The position numbers were made by a program, and so were the translations under genes. DNA of 64,000 nucleotides from contig OY856188.1 of the NCBI GenBank assembly GCA_963693315.1, positions 96,281,745 through 96,345,744 of the forward strand, written 5' to 3'. The stretch comes from Diogma glabrata. Lineage: Eukaryota > Arthropoda > Insecta > Diptera > Cylindrotomidae. Numbering within the stretch: the stretch's first letter is position 1; every line of letters starts with the position of its first letter. The notes under the pieces were generated by a model. It was not told the DNA's origin, did no database searches, and saw nothing but the letters and a program-made list of their open reading frames with translations. Of the stretch, positions 1-9,732 are shown piece by piece.

Positions 1-65
1 TTATTAAGCTTAGTATGTCCCAGTTTCGTATTTTTATATCATAGTCCAAAAATATCGGGATCTTG

Positions 66-392
66 TAAATTGTTGTTTTTTTTAACTATGGGGATTGGAA
101 ATTTGATTTAGAACTCGAGAGTAACCTTGTCCGGTAAAAATTTGTCTGCTACCCAAACATCCAAAATGTCAGTTGTTGGACCCGCAAATAGCAAACACAT
201 ATTGGTCGGACAAGCCTACCTTCGTGTTCTAAAACAAATTTAGAAACGCCCACAGTTAAAAAAAAATGTGGTAGCAAATTTACAAGCGATCTTGCCGAAC
301 AAAAAAGCGGCCGATTTCGGGCTCGTCAAGGCGCCTCATGCTGTATAAAATATGTGGTAATCATCACATGAAATCGGCACCGGCCCAGGGAC
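66..392. mobile_element. Truncated long-TIR MITE copy (same family as 61700-62217)
   Basis: This stretch matches the central and right parts of the element at 61700-62217, including the tract around CTCGTCAAGGCGCCTC, the TGTGGTAATCATCACATG block and the terminal CCCAGGGAC. The left terminal repeat is missing or replaced by unrelated sequence at 1-65. The expected TA target duplication is not seen at the right end, where GGGAC is followed by TT. It has no coding capacity. A decayed non-autonomous DNA transposon is the simplest reading. Confidence 0.6.
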
Positions 393-589
393 TTTAATAT
401 ATTTACAGTTATTTCTGAGTTTTTAATAGTTTGGAAGAGACCTGTCTTTTGTTTACTGTTCAAACTCGAAAACTTTCCTACCGGTTGGGAAGCTAAAAAG
501 GCATGGCGTTACTTTTCTGTAGTACATGAGTTAATAAAAAAATTCACTGAAATGGTTTTAAAAACTTTTATTTTATCTTCTGATCGTTA
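393..589. other. Unassigned AT-rich sequence
   Basis: I see no gene, repeat boundary or RNA structure that I can support between the MITE copy and the gypsy relic. Confidence 0.5.
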
Positions 590-1010
590 CTGACACCTTT
601 TTGAACCATATCGATGAATTGGAAGAAGTCACCAAATGTTTAAAACATGGTATCTTGACGATAAGTGTTGAAAAGTGTAATGATGGTGTCGGCTGTGTAC
701 TGGTACCGTTGAACAAAGAGGATATTGAACACCCTATGTTTGTCCAAGAAACTGAACTCAGATCAACATAATTACTCCTTCAGCTAAAAGGAATGCCTTG
801 CTGGTAGGTATTAAGAAGTTCCGTTCTCATATCGAGGGTTACTCTTTCTAGGTCAGTACCGATAACGCCTCATTAAGTGGCTCATGTAGCGGAAAGTTCT
901 GTCAGGTAGTCTGGAACGATGGAGCCTGAAGCTGCAAGGATTCAATTCTGATATTAAGCATCGCCGATAAGCTAAAAGTGGTTCAAGATGCTCTGTCGAA
1001 GATGTTCTCG
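590..1010 (+). pseudogene. Ty3/gypsy RNase H relic
   Basis: Translation across shifting frames gives pieces of a gypsy RNase H domain: a stretch reading DGVGCVLVPLNKED near 684-722, then IKKFRSHIEGYSF near 810-850, and TDNASLKWLM followed by a stop near 860-890, then SLERWSLKLQGFNSDIKH. In intact gypsy pol these correspond to the end of the RNase H fold and the tether before integrase. There are several stops and frameshifts, no start codon and no neighbouring RT or integrase in the same frame. It is a dead fragment, unrelated to the intact gypsy element at 7614-14021. Confidence 0.6.
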
Positions 1011-1559
1011 ATTGATGCGACTACCGAGGACAAAACTGTTATTTTAAGTCCTGATCCAAAATTTTCTGTTGAGGATCCAAAAAACTTGAGTTCAAAATGT
1101 TCAGTCAATCATTCTTTAATTCAATGTCAAGATTTTAAATAACTGGATATATACATGCTAGAAAACTTTTCCTGAATAATATGAAATTATGTTTTAACTG
1201 TTTGTGTACAGGACATAAAGCTAATAAATGTTGATCAAGATATTCTTGTCAACTATGTTAAAAACGTCATCACACTCTGGTTTACTCAGAACCATTACCA
1301 CTCAACCCAAATCAACCCATCTATCAACACAGAATAAAGCCAAACATTACATTTTCACACTCGCATTCAATCAAAATACCTTCATCTTCATCCAACTGCA
1401 GTTATTCTCCAATCAACGATAGTTATTTATTTCCCAATCAACAAACTGCCTATGGTAATCCTATTTTGTAAACTAAATACAAACCTCAACTAAAACAAAA
1501 GAGATCGATTTTTTTCTCTGCAATCCTGTAGGGCATTGATAGATTCTGAATCGCAGGCA

Positions 1560-2176
1560 TCCTTCATTAGTGAAAATTGCATGCAAAGACTTTTACTAGA
1601 AAGATCAGGAACAAATCCTGGCTAGTGGAATCGATATTCCGAAACATGAAGCACATTCATTCTACCTACCCCACTATTCCTTTTTTAAAGAGTCAAGCTC
1701 TACTTCAAAACTCCGTGTTATATTTGATGAATCTGCATAAACGTCCAGCAACATATCTTTAAATTGTAAATTAATGGGTAAAAAACTTCCTCTTTTCAAC
1801 ATTAGTAAATTTTCGAAAACACAAAATAACATTCTTCATAATTTCTGGCTACAAGGGCGCTAACTCAACTAGCCAAGGATCATGAACAGAAGTTTCTACA
1901 GGCTTCTGAAATTATTGAAAACAATTTTTATATTGACGATTTAATGATCGGTGCAGAAGACGTCTCAACCACTCTTAATTTATAACAGCAATGAATCGCT
2001 ATACTGGATTCAGGAGGATGTCCGTTGAGAAAATGGGAATCCAATTGTATATACTATACTCACTACCTTCAGTATTTTTGCAAGCTTATCCATTAAATAT
2101 TTAGCAATGCTGGTAAGGGAGATGTGTTTGGAATTCAATGATTTTCAAAGGTATATTTTAGCTTCACTGTACATAC
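1560..2176 (+). pseudogene. BEL/Pao pol relic, 5' part (reverse transcriptase)
   Basis: The region around 1600-1800 translates to FYLPHYSFF, then SSSTSKLRVIFDESA and SSNISLNCKLM, which match the start of BEL/Pao reverse transcriptase (family knowledge: YLPHHxV, KLRVVFDASA, LNDxLLxGP). From about 1845 another piece reads RALTQLAKDHEQKF, ENNFYIDDLMIGAEDV and GGCPLRKWESN, carrying the catalytic YIDD motif. The stretch between them, normally about 100 residues, is largely deleted, and stops are present (a TAA inside the FDESA block). The relic is cut at 2176 by the LTR element that starts at 2177 and resumes at 14873. Confidence 0.75.
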
Positions 2177-2935
2177 TGTAGAGATACTACTACATCTACC
2201 TATCCAAATCAAAACACATATAATAAGTTATAAAGGAATTCCCGTGACGTAATTTCTTTTTATCAAAACAAAATAATAATAATTTAGTAAACAACATTTC
2301 ATATGTTTACAATTATAAGTAAGCAAAGTTTTATGAACTTTATGAATTATACATTACTCAAAGTGTGTCATCATATATTATGTTTCAAAACATTTAAACT
2401 AATTTTAAATAATTTTAAATAAAACAAAAGGTAAATAATTATGATGACACAGATTTTATTAAGGGGAAAATAATAAGTAATTAAATTGACATATATATTA
2501 TATGTACATTTTGCTAGAATTGCATTTTCTAGCATAATTAATTTGAAATAAATATATTGATTGATTTAAGTGGGGATTAGGAAAATGAAAATGCAAATCC
2601 AAAAATTGTATAAAAGAAAGTTTTCGAACAAATAAAAATCAGAATCAGTTTGAATTTAAATAGTGTTTTACTTTCTCTGATCCTCCCGACGACCTCAGTT
2701 GACGCACGTCAAACGGGTCTAACGGTTCTTTCCTTGGTGCAATGTTGTTTCGGCAAACTGTATCATTGAAAAGCCGGACAGTTCTGGACTAACGGACGTA
2801 TAGACGGGCAGTGTTAAAGTTAGTCAACAAAAGTTTAAAGTGAAAAGGTAATAAATACGCAGTCAGATCAAGGTAGTGTACAAATGTCGTTTACTCACGA
2901 TATAGAGAACGATCATAAGGTGTACACCCACCACA
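2177..2935 (+). repeat. 5' LTR of the outer mdg1/412-like element
   Basis: The repeat runs TGTAGAGATACTAC to ACCCACCACA. A TATA box (TATAAAAG, 2609-2616) is followed about 36 bp later by TCAGTT (2645-2650), which matches the arthropod initiator, so transcription likely starts there. A 14-base palindrome TTGACGCACGTCAA lies downstream in R/U5. AATAAA-type signals are present. It is inserted in a BEL/Pao relic. Confidence 0.9.
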
Positions 2936-3207
2936 TGGCGAACTTGCCATTCACGAACTAAAACTGGAATCTTGCCCAAAGAATCGCAACAATAGATGAC
3001 AATTATTGAAGTTATAATTTGATGAAGAAGTAAATACCGATTATTAAAATTATTTTGAATTAAATCAAGTACGAACAATCAACTATACAAATTGGAATTG
3101 ACAATAACAGAAGGAGTTAAATTATACAAATTTAGATCAACACATTCAAAACATTACAGTAAAATTATACAAATTTAAATCAACACATTCAAAACGTTAC
3201 TTGAAAA
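2936..3207 (+). promoter_or_regulatory. Primer-binding site and 5' leader of the outer LTR element
   Basis: The sequence immediately after the LTR starts TGGCGAACTTGCC. TGG is expected for priming by the CCA end of a tRNA, and TGGCGA is compatible with tRNA-Arg as in mdg1/412, although I cannot verify the full match. The leader carries a 43-bp-period tandem duplication (about 3119-3200) built on ATTATACAAATTTA and CAACACATTCAAAAC, ending 7 bases before the ATG at 3208. Confidence 0.55.
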
Positions 3208-3426
3208 ATGGGAAACTCAGCTCAAAAGACAAAGGAAGAAGAAGTATTCATCACAAATGGACCTAATTCGTCAACGAACATATCAGAGAACACGTCACCA
3301 ATAAACAAATATGAAATTATCATATTTGTAACGATAGTAGTTTTAATAATTATATATATAATCTTTAGATTAAAGGGTTATTTTCAAAAAACCGTGCGTA
3401 AAGAAATAACCAAAACAACAGTTTAA
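3208..3426 (+). CDS. Small single-pass membrane protein ORF of the outer LTR element
   Basis: A 72-codon ORF starts at an ATG in good eukaryotic context (AAAAATGGG). The product starts MGNSAQKTKEEE, has a polar 30-residue N-terminus and one strongly hydrophobic segment at about residues 36-56 (IIIFVTIVVLIIIYIIF), then a short basic tail ending KEITKTTV. The topology suggests a tail-anchored or single-pass peptide. The MGNS start resembles a myristoylation signal, but residue 6 is Q, so that is weak. It sits where gag would begin in an autonomous element. I do not recognise the family. It could be a decoding accident in AT-rich leader DNA, but the clean composition and ATG context argue for a real small ORF. 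Confidence 0.45.
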   Translation: MGNSAQKTKEEEVFITNGPNSSTNISENTSPINKYEIIIFVTIVVLIIIYIIFRLKGYFQKTVRKEITKTTV

Positions 3427-3634
3427 ACAAAAAATTTTTAATATTATACTTTTGTAATACTTTTAAGATACTTTTTAAATAAATAAAGAAAACTTTAGTT
3501 TTTATTAATTAAGACAATATATATAAGATATTTTTAATAAATGAGTTAATAATAATAAATGGAATTTCTAGAATCATAACTAATTATGAATGGGTAATTT
3601 AAAAAAAATAATATATAAAAATTTCAGTTTAAAT

Positions 3635-5698
3635 CAGGGGTGCCCAACCTTTTCGACCCAAAGAGCTAATTTTTTTTTCTAAACGTTTGGCGATCGACCA
3701 AACGATAATAAAATTGACGTGCTAGTAAAATACAACAATAAAAAAATAAAAAAATAGTTTTCATTTAAAAAAAAGAAATTTCTTTATTTAATGAGATGGT
3801 TGACATTGAATATCATCAGCTATTTTTGAGTATTCGGGTTCATAATTACTTATAGCTAAACGTAAACAATCATCAAGATGATTTTCAGTCATACGTGTAC
3901 CGTATTTAGATTTTACGTAATTCATATGAGAAAATGACGATTCACATAAATATGTGGATCCAAAACATGAATGCATTCTAAGATAGACATCTTTCAAAAG
4001 TGGATATTTTTCAATAGAAACAAAGTTCCATATATCAATTTGATCACGCGATCTCAAGCTAATGTCACTTTGTAATTCAATTAATTGTATTTCTAAGCTA
4101 CTTACATCCATACTAAATGTTTTTTCGAAAAGTGCAGCCATATTTTCTATATTTATTTTCGAAAATGGTGAATTTAAAAATGAATTAATTGGACGAAGTA
4201 CTTCAAAGTCTACAAATCTTTGTTTAAATTGCAGGAAAATGCTTTCCAAAATATTACTGAATTGTTGGTAATCACAAATTTCTATATTTGATTTCATTTC
4301 GTCTGCTAAATTCGAAAAATGCTTCAGTTCTTTCTTATTAATTTGAGATATCCACAATTCCAGTTTAGTTTTAAATGTATCGATACATGAAATCATTTCG
4401 GTTATAATTTTGTTTTTTCCTTTCAAATCCAAATTTAGTGCATTCAATTTTGTTATCAGATCCGTTAAAATGCCAATTTCTGCAGCCAAATCTTGTCGTA
4501 AAGTACAACAGCTTAAGGATCGTTTTTTTTGTCTAGAAATTCTTTTATATGTGGCAACAGCTTACGAGATCTTTCCAAAACTTTGCCTTTGCTCAACCAT
4601 CTTACTGAATTATGGAGAAGTAGATCACCGTACTCTGCATCAACGTATTCTAAAAAGGATTGAAATAGCCTCCTTTGTAAAACTTTCGCCCGAATCGAAT
4701 TAATTATTTTTATTACTGCTTTCATAACATCATCAAAATTCAACATTTTACTACATAACGATTGTTGATGAATTATGCAGTGATATGTTATGAAGTTAGG
4801 AAAATCAATATCTTTCTTACAATATGCTGAAAATCCATTTTCAAAACCAGTCATAGAAGGAGCACCATCCGTAGTAATGGAAACGAGCTTCTTAAGGGGA
4901 AGCTGTTCAGATAATGCGAAAGATTTAAAAATATTGTAAACGTCTTCTCCTCTGGTTCGTTGTTTCAATGACAGAATTTTAACAAATTCCTCCTTTGAAG
5001 TTGAATCATGAAATACTAAGCGTACAAATACGCTAAGCTGAGACATATCACAATTGTCAGTAGATTTATCAAATTGAAGTAAAAACCAGGCACAATTTTT
5101 AAAATATTTTTTAAGCTGTGATCGCAAGTCAATTGCCAAGGTTTCAACTCGTCTTGTTACAATTTGTCTGGAAAGATGCATGTCATCGATTGTACTAACA
5201 ATCTCAGTTTTATTTTTAAGATTTTGAAACAAGCTGTCTGCTGCTGCTAAAAAGGTTTCTTTAAATATTTCACCGTCTGTAACTGAATAAATGTTCGACA
5301 AACACGTAGCGATGCAATCGTTGCCATTGTTGATTTGCTACAACTTTTTTTTAACAAAGTTTGTTGTAACGTTAAACTTTTTTTAATTTTTGTAATTCCA
5401 ATTTTTTTTCCAAAGGGAAAATCCATCAATCGTTCAATTTTAGTCTTGTATGTTTCTGGTACTAATTTCTTAGAATTTAGAAAAACTAATACGATTTATT
5501 TTCATGTATTGATTGAAAAAGTGAAATTTTCTGATAAAATTTGATTATTAGTGATAATTTTCGAACTAAAATAAATATTTTTATGGAAATCTTGTATATA
5601 TAAAAATATTTTTATGGAAAAAAGAAATTTGTCGGGATCGACTTAAAATTTCTTCGAGATCGACCAGTCGATCGCGATCGACGGGTTGGGCACACCTG
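3635..5698 (-). mobile_element. hAT transposon with complete ends
   Basis: Terminal inverted repeats CAGGGGTGCCCAACC (left) and GGTTGGGCACACCTG (right) are flanked by a perfect 8-bp duplication GTTTAAAT (3627-3634 and 5699-5706), the hallmark of hAT elements. Length is 2064 bp. It encodes a broken transposase on the minus strand. Subterminal sequence includes repeated ATCGACC/GGTCGAT words (for example CGATCGCGATCGACGGG), which may be transposase-binding sites. It lies inside the leader region of the outer LTR element. Confidence 0.93.
3788..5429 (-). pseudogene. hAT transposase (ZBED5/GTF2IRD2-like lineage), frameshifted
   Basis: Minus-strand frames together cover most of a hAT transposase. 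The piece from 5429 contains KSTMATIASLRV, the one from 5301 to 4513 carries the first catalytic region (LLQFDKSTD), the second (ITTDGAPSMTG), the HCIIHQQSL motif and the HNSVRWLSKGKVLER block, and the piece from about 4489 to 3788 carries the C-terminal dimerisation region with CESSFSHMNYVKSKYGTRMT and DDCLRLAISNYEPE. These motifs match the ZBED5/GTF2IRD2-type hAT group. At least two frame changes (near 5300 and near 4500) and a stop after DKKNDP break it. The N-terminal BED zinc finger expected upstream is not found; the DNA at 5430-5698 has stops. It is therefore not expected to make active transposase, although its ends could still be cut in trans. Confidence 0.85.
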
Positions 5699-5706
5699 GT
5701 TTAAAT

Positions 5707-5898
5707 GAACAAATTACATTTAAGTTAATTTTTCTCAATTTATGTAATAAATTAATAAAATTTCTTTTTTAATAAAAATAAAAATTAACATATGATATTT
5801 TTTTTTTAATATAATAAAGAAAGGTAAACAAAAAATTTTTTTATGATAATAAAAATTTAAACAAAAAATCTCCGTTTGACTAAAATTTTTTTTAATTA
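5707..5898. other. AT-rich internal sequence of the outer LTR element
   Basis: Poly-T and poly-A rich DNA between the hAT element and the MITE; I see no ORF or structure. Confidence 0.4.
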
Positions 5899-6071
5899 CA
5901 GTCAAACTTCCATAAATCGAACTTCTATTATTCGAATTTCTCTATAAATCGTATTAATATTTCGAATTAAAATTTTGATTTTCTTTATAAATCGTTTCTA
6001 TATTTCGAAATTTCCCTAAATCGAACTAAAATTGATGGCTTTTGGTGGTTCGAATTATGGAAGTTTCACTG
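5899..6071. mobile_element. 173-bp TA-flanked MITE (Tc1/mariner or pogo type)
   Basis: A 24-bp inverted repeat reads CAGTCAAACTTCCATAAATC at the left end and, as reverse complement of the right end, CAGTGAAACTTCCATAATTC; about 22 of 24 positions match. TA dinucleotides flank both ends (5897-5898 and 6072-6073). Internally it repeats the words CTATAAATCG and ATTTCGAA. It has no coding capacity and lies inside the outer LTR element. Confidence 0.8.
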
Positions 6072-6110
6072 TATTATAAAATTTTAAAAAGTCAAATTAT
6101 CTAAATAAAA

Positions 6111-6389
6111 ATGGAATTAATAATTTTTATAAAAACCATTATAATGTTATGCTTAAAAATAATGAATGTAATTGTAGCCATAAGAGTAGCTACAACAATT
6201 ATAATAATAATAATAATTGTAATGATAATAATAAACATAATAGAAATTTTAATAAAAGTGTTTACTAAAATAAAGAAAAATTTTTGTAAGAAAGAATTTC
6301 CAGATTGGAATATTGAACAATCGGAAAACTGGGAAGGGGTCTTCGAAAACCAGTTATCGAGAGACTCCCAAATTTTAGAAACCCAATAA
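6111..6389 (+). CDS. Second small hydrophobic ORF of the outer LTR element
   Basis: A 92-codon ORF begins with ATG (AAAAATGGA context). The N-terminal 55 residues are almost all hydrophobic, with two probable membrane spans (about residues 1-20 and 22-50, including a run of Ile). A soluble C-terminus of about 38 residues begins KKNFCKKEFPDW and ends SQILETQ, rich in acidic and polar residues. The start lies 40 bp after a MITE, so the native upstream context may have been altered. The Ile-rich part could be an AT-rich composition effect, but the C-terminal part has normal protein-like composition. Function unknown; no family recognised. Confidence 0.35.
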   Translation: MELIIFIKTIIMLCLKIMNVIVAIRVATTIIIIIIIVMIIINIIEILIKVFTKIKKNFCKKEFPDWNIEQSENWEGVFENQLSRDSQILETQ

Positions 6390-6538
6390 AAATATTTTAT
6401 GTAAATCCTAGCACACAAACACATTGAAGAGGAGTTAGTGTTGGTGTCTAACTTATGAAAATAAGTTTAGGGATCGATTGCTGGCGATCGATCACACAAA
6501 CACATTTTTTTAGAATTAAAATTAGCACATTGTCACGA

Positions 6539-7563
6539 GAGCTATAAAGCGAAGAGATTCAGAAGATTGAGACGAATGATACTACAGAATTGGATAAGGC
6601 TGGCCAACCTTATGCATGGCTCTGTACATCGATCTCAGAAATAAAAAATTTAAGAAAGTTAAAGTTTAAAAATAACAAAAGTTTGCAAAATGAGGAAGAA
6701 GTTTTGATGACATCCAGCGATAATCCGCCTATGAACTTAGGTTTTAAGCAGGAGAAACTGAGATGGAAAACAGACGATAGGATAATTAAAAGTTCAGCGC
6801 ATAAGAATAAATATAATATTGATATCAATGACGAAGAAGTCGTAGTAGAAATCAGCGATAATCCACATATGAACTTAGGTTTTATGCTGGAGAAACTGGT
6901 ATGGGAAATGAAAAATGAGAATATTGAAAAGTTAGCGCTTGAAATTAACGATATAATATTTACACGTGTTAAGATAAATGAATTCAAGAAAATATTCACC
7001 GAACTGCAGTCGGGATTAAATAAAGATATTAAGCAAACTAATCTAAAAATAATAATTTATGAAGCTCCATTAAGAATAACTGACAATGATAGAATGTTAG
7101 AAATAATTAAACAATTTCATGATAGTCCACTTTCTGGAGGACACTCAGGTGTGATAAGGACAGCTAACAAAATTAAGCAACGTTACATCTTCAAAAATTT
7201 AAGTAAACTGGTAAAAAGTTATGTAAGTAAGTGTGAATTGTGCGCTAGGAATAATCAGAATAAAAATGTAAAAGAACGAAATAAGCATGTAAATAGAATT
7301 AATTTTAAGATAAGTAAAGATAATTTAATCAACGAAATACATAATAATATATTAAAAAGATATGTTCTCAAAAAGAAACAAAATTTCAAAATTCGTTAAA
7401 TAGTATAGATATGGTTAAAAGCAGGTGATCGTAAAAAATTAGATCCACCTTATACAGGACCCTATGAGGTCATAGGTATAAATAAAACAAATGTTAGAAT
7501 AAGAAACGGTAACTTAATTAAGGAAGTACATAAAAATAGACTAAAAAATTATGTTCCCAAATA
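6539..7563 (+). pseudogene. Integrase relic of the outer element (zinc finger and GPY/F ends, no catalytic core)
   Basis: One open frame (6590-7399, no ATG at its start; the first ATG codon is near 6614 in another frame) shows a charged region with an internal duplication: the motif NPPMNLGFKQEKL (about residue 45) recurs as NPHMNLGFMLEKL. Then comes the integrase HHCC zinc-binding region: QFHDSPLSGGHSGVIRTANK followed by YVSKCELCARNN. The D,D-35-E core expected next is absent. After a stop at 7399 a separate frame (about 7410-7563) reads MVKAGDRKKLDPPYTGPYEV and KEVHKNRLKNYVPK, the C-terminal GPY/F module. The order is right for a gypsy pol 3' end with the middle deleted. It cannot encode active integrase. 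Confidence 0.7.
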
Positions 7564-7613
7564 AAATCCCAATAAAAATTTGCTAAATATTAAATGTTAT
7601 GGATACTAAATAT

Positions 7614-8290
7614 TGTAATAAACTTCGTCCAGAATGGGTTAATTTTATTTACTCATTCATGAATTAAACGTTAACTCCTTTTTCAATCTTTTACTTGTAT
7701 TGCAAATTGTATTGCATAAATTAATGTAAATTAAATTTGTTATACAAATGTTTACATTAATGAATTAAAAGGAGTTACCTAATACATTTTGCATAAATTA
7801 AATTTGAGTTCGCTAATACAAATGCAAGTTTGAATGAAAACAGGTGTGGCCTATTCAAAATGTACAGACTACGTAGTATTGATTTCTAGTGGATTATAGA
7901 AGTTTCGATTTATTTATTTTTCGATATAAATAAGCAAACAAAAATATCAGATAGTCAGTTTTACTTTTGCAATTGAAAGTGTTTATAAATATTCGCAAGT
8001 TTAAGGAATAATCGGTTGTACTTGAGCCTGGGTACTAATAGTAAAAGAATCTAAACTTAGGGGAATAGTAAATACAGATTTTACGATTCCGAACATTTTT
8101 GATTCAAATTGTGGAAAAGCGGTGAAGTTTATGGTACATAAATTGGAGACCCTGGAATTTATTGTAAGGAAAAACGGAAGCTGCTGTAATTTGATGACAA
8201 ATAAAGTTTGAGATTCTGTTAAATAAAGATCTGTCTTTTTACTGTCGTATTTGCTCAATAATCTAAAAGAACCAACGAAGAGTCGTTACA
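7614..8290 (+). repeat. 5' LTR of the gypsy element
   Basis: Starts TGTAATAAACTTCG and ends GAGTCGTTACA. A TATA box (TATAAATA, 7925-7932) precedes a TCAGTT initiator (7955-7960) by 30 bp, the spacing expected of an arthropod core promoter. AATAAA at 8200-8205 is a likely polyadenylation signal. The U3 half contains nested inverted words: AACTCCTTTT pairs with AAAAGGAGTT and TTAATGTAAA pairs with TTTACATTAA (about 7671-7766). Confidence 0.92.
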
Positions 8291-8291
8291 G

Positions 8292-8309
8292 TGGTGTCAG
8301 AAGTGGGAT
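8292..8309 (+). promoter_or_regulatory. Primer-binding site, tRNA-Leu
   Basis: The sequence TGGTGTCAGAAGTGGGAT lies one base after the LTR. It is complementary to the 3' end of animal tRNA-Leu (ending ...ACACCA), the primer used by mdg3-type elements. The same site is intact in the deleted copy at 48348-48365 on the minus strand. Confidence 0.85.
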
Positions 8310-8319
8310 TATTGCAACA

Positions 8320-9732
8320 ATGGTCAAGACAGTAAATATTAGTGATCTCAGCCAGACCCAGCTGAAGGATGAGTTGAAGAAAAGGAATGCTCCAATCCAT
8401 GGAACGAAGGCAGAACTTGCATTCCGGCTGCGTAAAGTTTTAGAAGAAGCAGGCCAAAACACAGAGGTCATAGAAGTAGAGTCGGAAGAAGCTCCAGCTC
8501 AGAATGCCCCAGCAATTGATCCGATGATGGTGTTGATAAAAGAAATGATGGCCCGACAAGAGAAACTGGCGGCAGAACAAAAATTAGAGCAACAACAACA
8601 ACTTGCTGATCTGATGGCCCGACAAGAGAAACAGGCAGCAGAACAAAAAGTAGAGCAACAACAACAATTTGCTGATATGATGGCCAAACAAGGAAACAAC
8701 CAACAACAACAACTTGCTGATATGATGGCCCAACAAGAGAAACTGGCAGCAGAACAAAAAGCCCGACAAGAAAAACTGGCAGCGGAACAAAAATTAGATC
8801 AACAACAACTACGTGAAGTAATCGAGTCACGTATATCCAGTGCGGAGGTTAAAATCAACAACATGGAAAGGGAGCTGCGGACAGTTACCGAAGAACAAGA
8901 GAAATTACGCAAACTTTCGAGCGAATTCCGCCAACTTTCGAGTGAATTCCGCCAAGAAATAGCACAAGTGAAGTCAGGTAACATGATCAATCCATCAACT
9001 GCTTCAGCTCCAGCTAGAGTGAAAACACCCGCATTTGATGGATCTACATCGTATCAGATATTTAAGATGCAATTTGAGATAGCAACAACTGGAGTTGATC
9101 ACCAGCAAAAAGCAAATTCGCTTATATTGGCATTGAAGGGACCTGCTGCTGAAATTTTGCAGACACTATCAGCGACAGAGCGTGATTACAGCAAGATAAT
9201 GGAGGCCCTAGAAGTAAGATATGGGGAAAGTCATATGCAAGCTCTCCATCGCATGTAGCTCAAGACACGAAAACAAGGAGTCAGCGAAACCTTGCAAGAA
9301 TTAGAGGCTGACATTGTGAGACTGGTTAATCTATCATATCCGAATTATAACGCTGAACACCGAGACGAACTGGCAGCTGATACATTCATCAATGCTCTTC
9401 GAGATGTGCAAATGAGAAACCAGCTTTATCTAAGCGGAAAGAAGCTACCTGCTGAAGTCTTAGCATTGGCCCTGCAAATGGAAGCTGGAAAAAGAGCGTA
9501 CGGTTCAGATAGAGTACGTCAGATGGAAGTTATTGAAGAACCTATAAAAGCAGCGCTTGATGAAGTGATCATGCGTGTCAAAAGTTTGGAAGATAAACCT
9601 GAACGAAATCAACGAAGTAGATCTAGCAGAGTAAGATGCTGGAACTGTGGGAAGTTGGGGCACATCCGAAGAGAATGTAAATGGGAGCCACACCCGGAAG
9701 ACAGAGGCCGCGTTCCGGATTCGGGAAACTAG
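8320..9732 (+). pseudogene. gag: gag: SAP domain, coiled coil, capsid, CCHC knuckle; one in-frame stop
   Basis: I place the start at ATG 8320 (MVKTVNISDLSQ); the frame stays open upstream to 8251 but only with a non-ATG codon inside the LTR. Residues about 3-45 form a SAP motif (LKDELKKRNAPIHGTKAEL), a DNA-binding helix-extended-loop-helix unusual in Gag. Residues 75-165 are a Gln/Lys/Ala-rich repeated coiled coil. From about residue 215 (TPAFDGSTSYQIFKMQFE) is a capsid-like retrotransposon gag domain. The C-terminus carries one zinc knuckle, CWNCGKLGHIRREC. A TAG at 9256-9258, after ALHRM, interrupts the capsid in frame; the same frame continues to 9732. Because the rest is open and LTRs are nearly identical, I read this as a recent nonsense mutation. 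Pol follows in the -1 frame. Confidence 0.88.
8548..8811 (+). repeat. Coding minisatellite in gag
   Basis: Imperfect tandem units encode ARQEKLAAEQKLEQQQQLAD and variants (QFADMMAKQGNN, ARQEKQAAEQKVEQ). The deleted copy (about 47860-48110, minus) has the same modules in a different order and number, so the array expands and contracts. The product is predicted to be a long polar coiled coil linking the SAP domain to the capsid. Confidence 0.8.

Noticed and set aside
8251..8319. Upstream extension of gag into the LTR
   Set aside because: It lacks ATG and covers the LTR end and the primer-binding site; the ATG at 8320 begins the SAP domain.
8468..8830. Minus-strand open frames rich in Leu, Val and Cys
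   Set aside because: They are antisense shadows of the Gln-rich gag repeat; the same appears on the plus strand at 47661-48217.
9256..9258. TAG in gag as a programmed readthrough site
   Set aside because: It lies in mid-capsid, and the gag-pol junction already has its own frameshift site further on.
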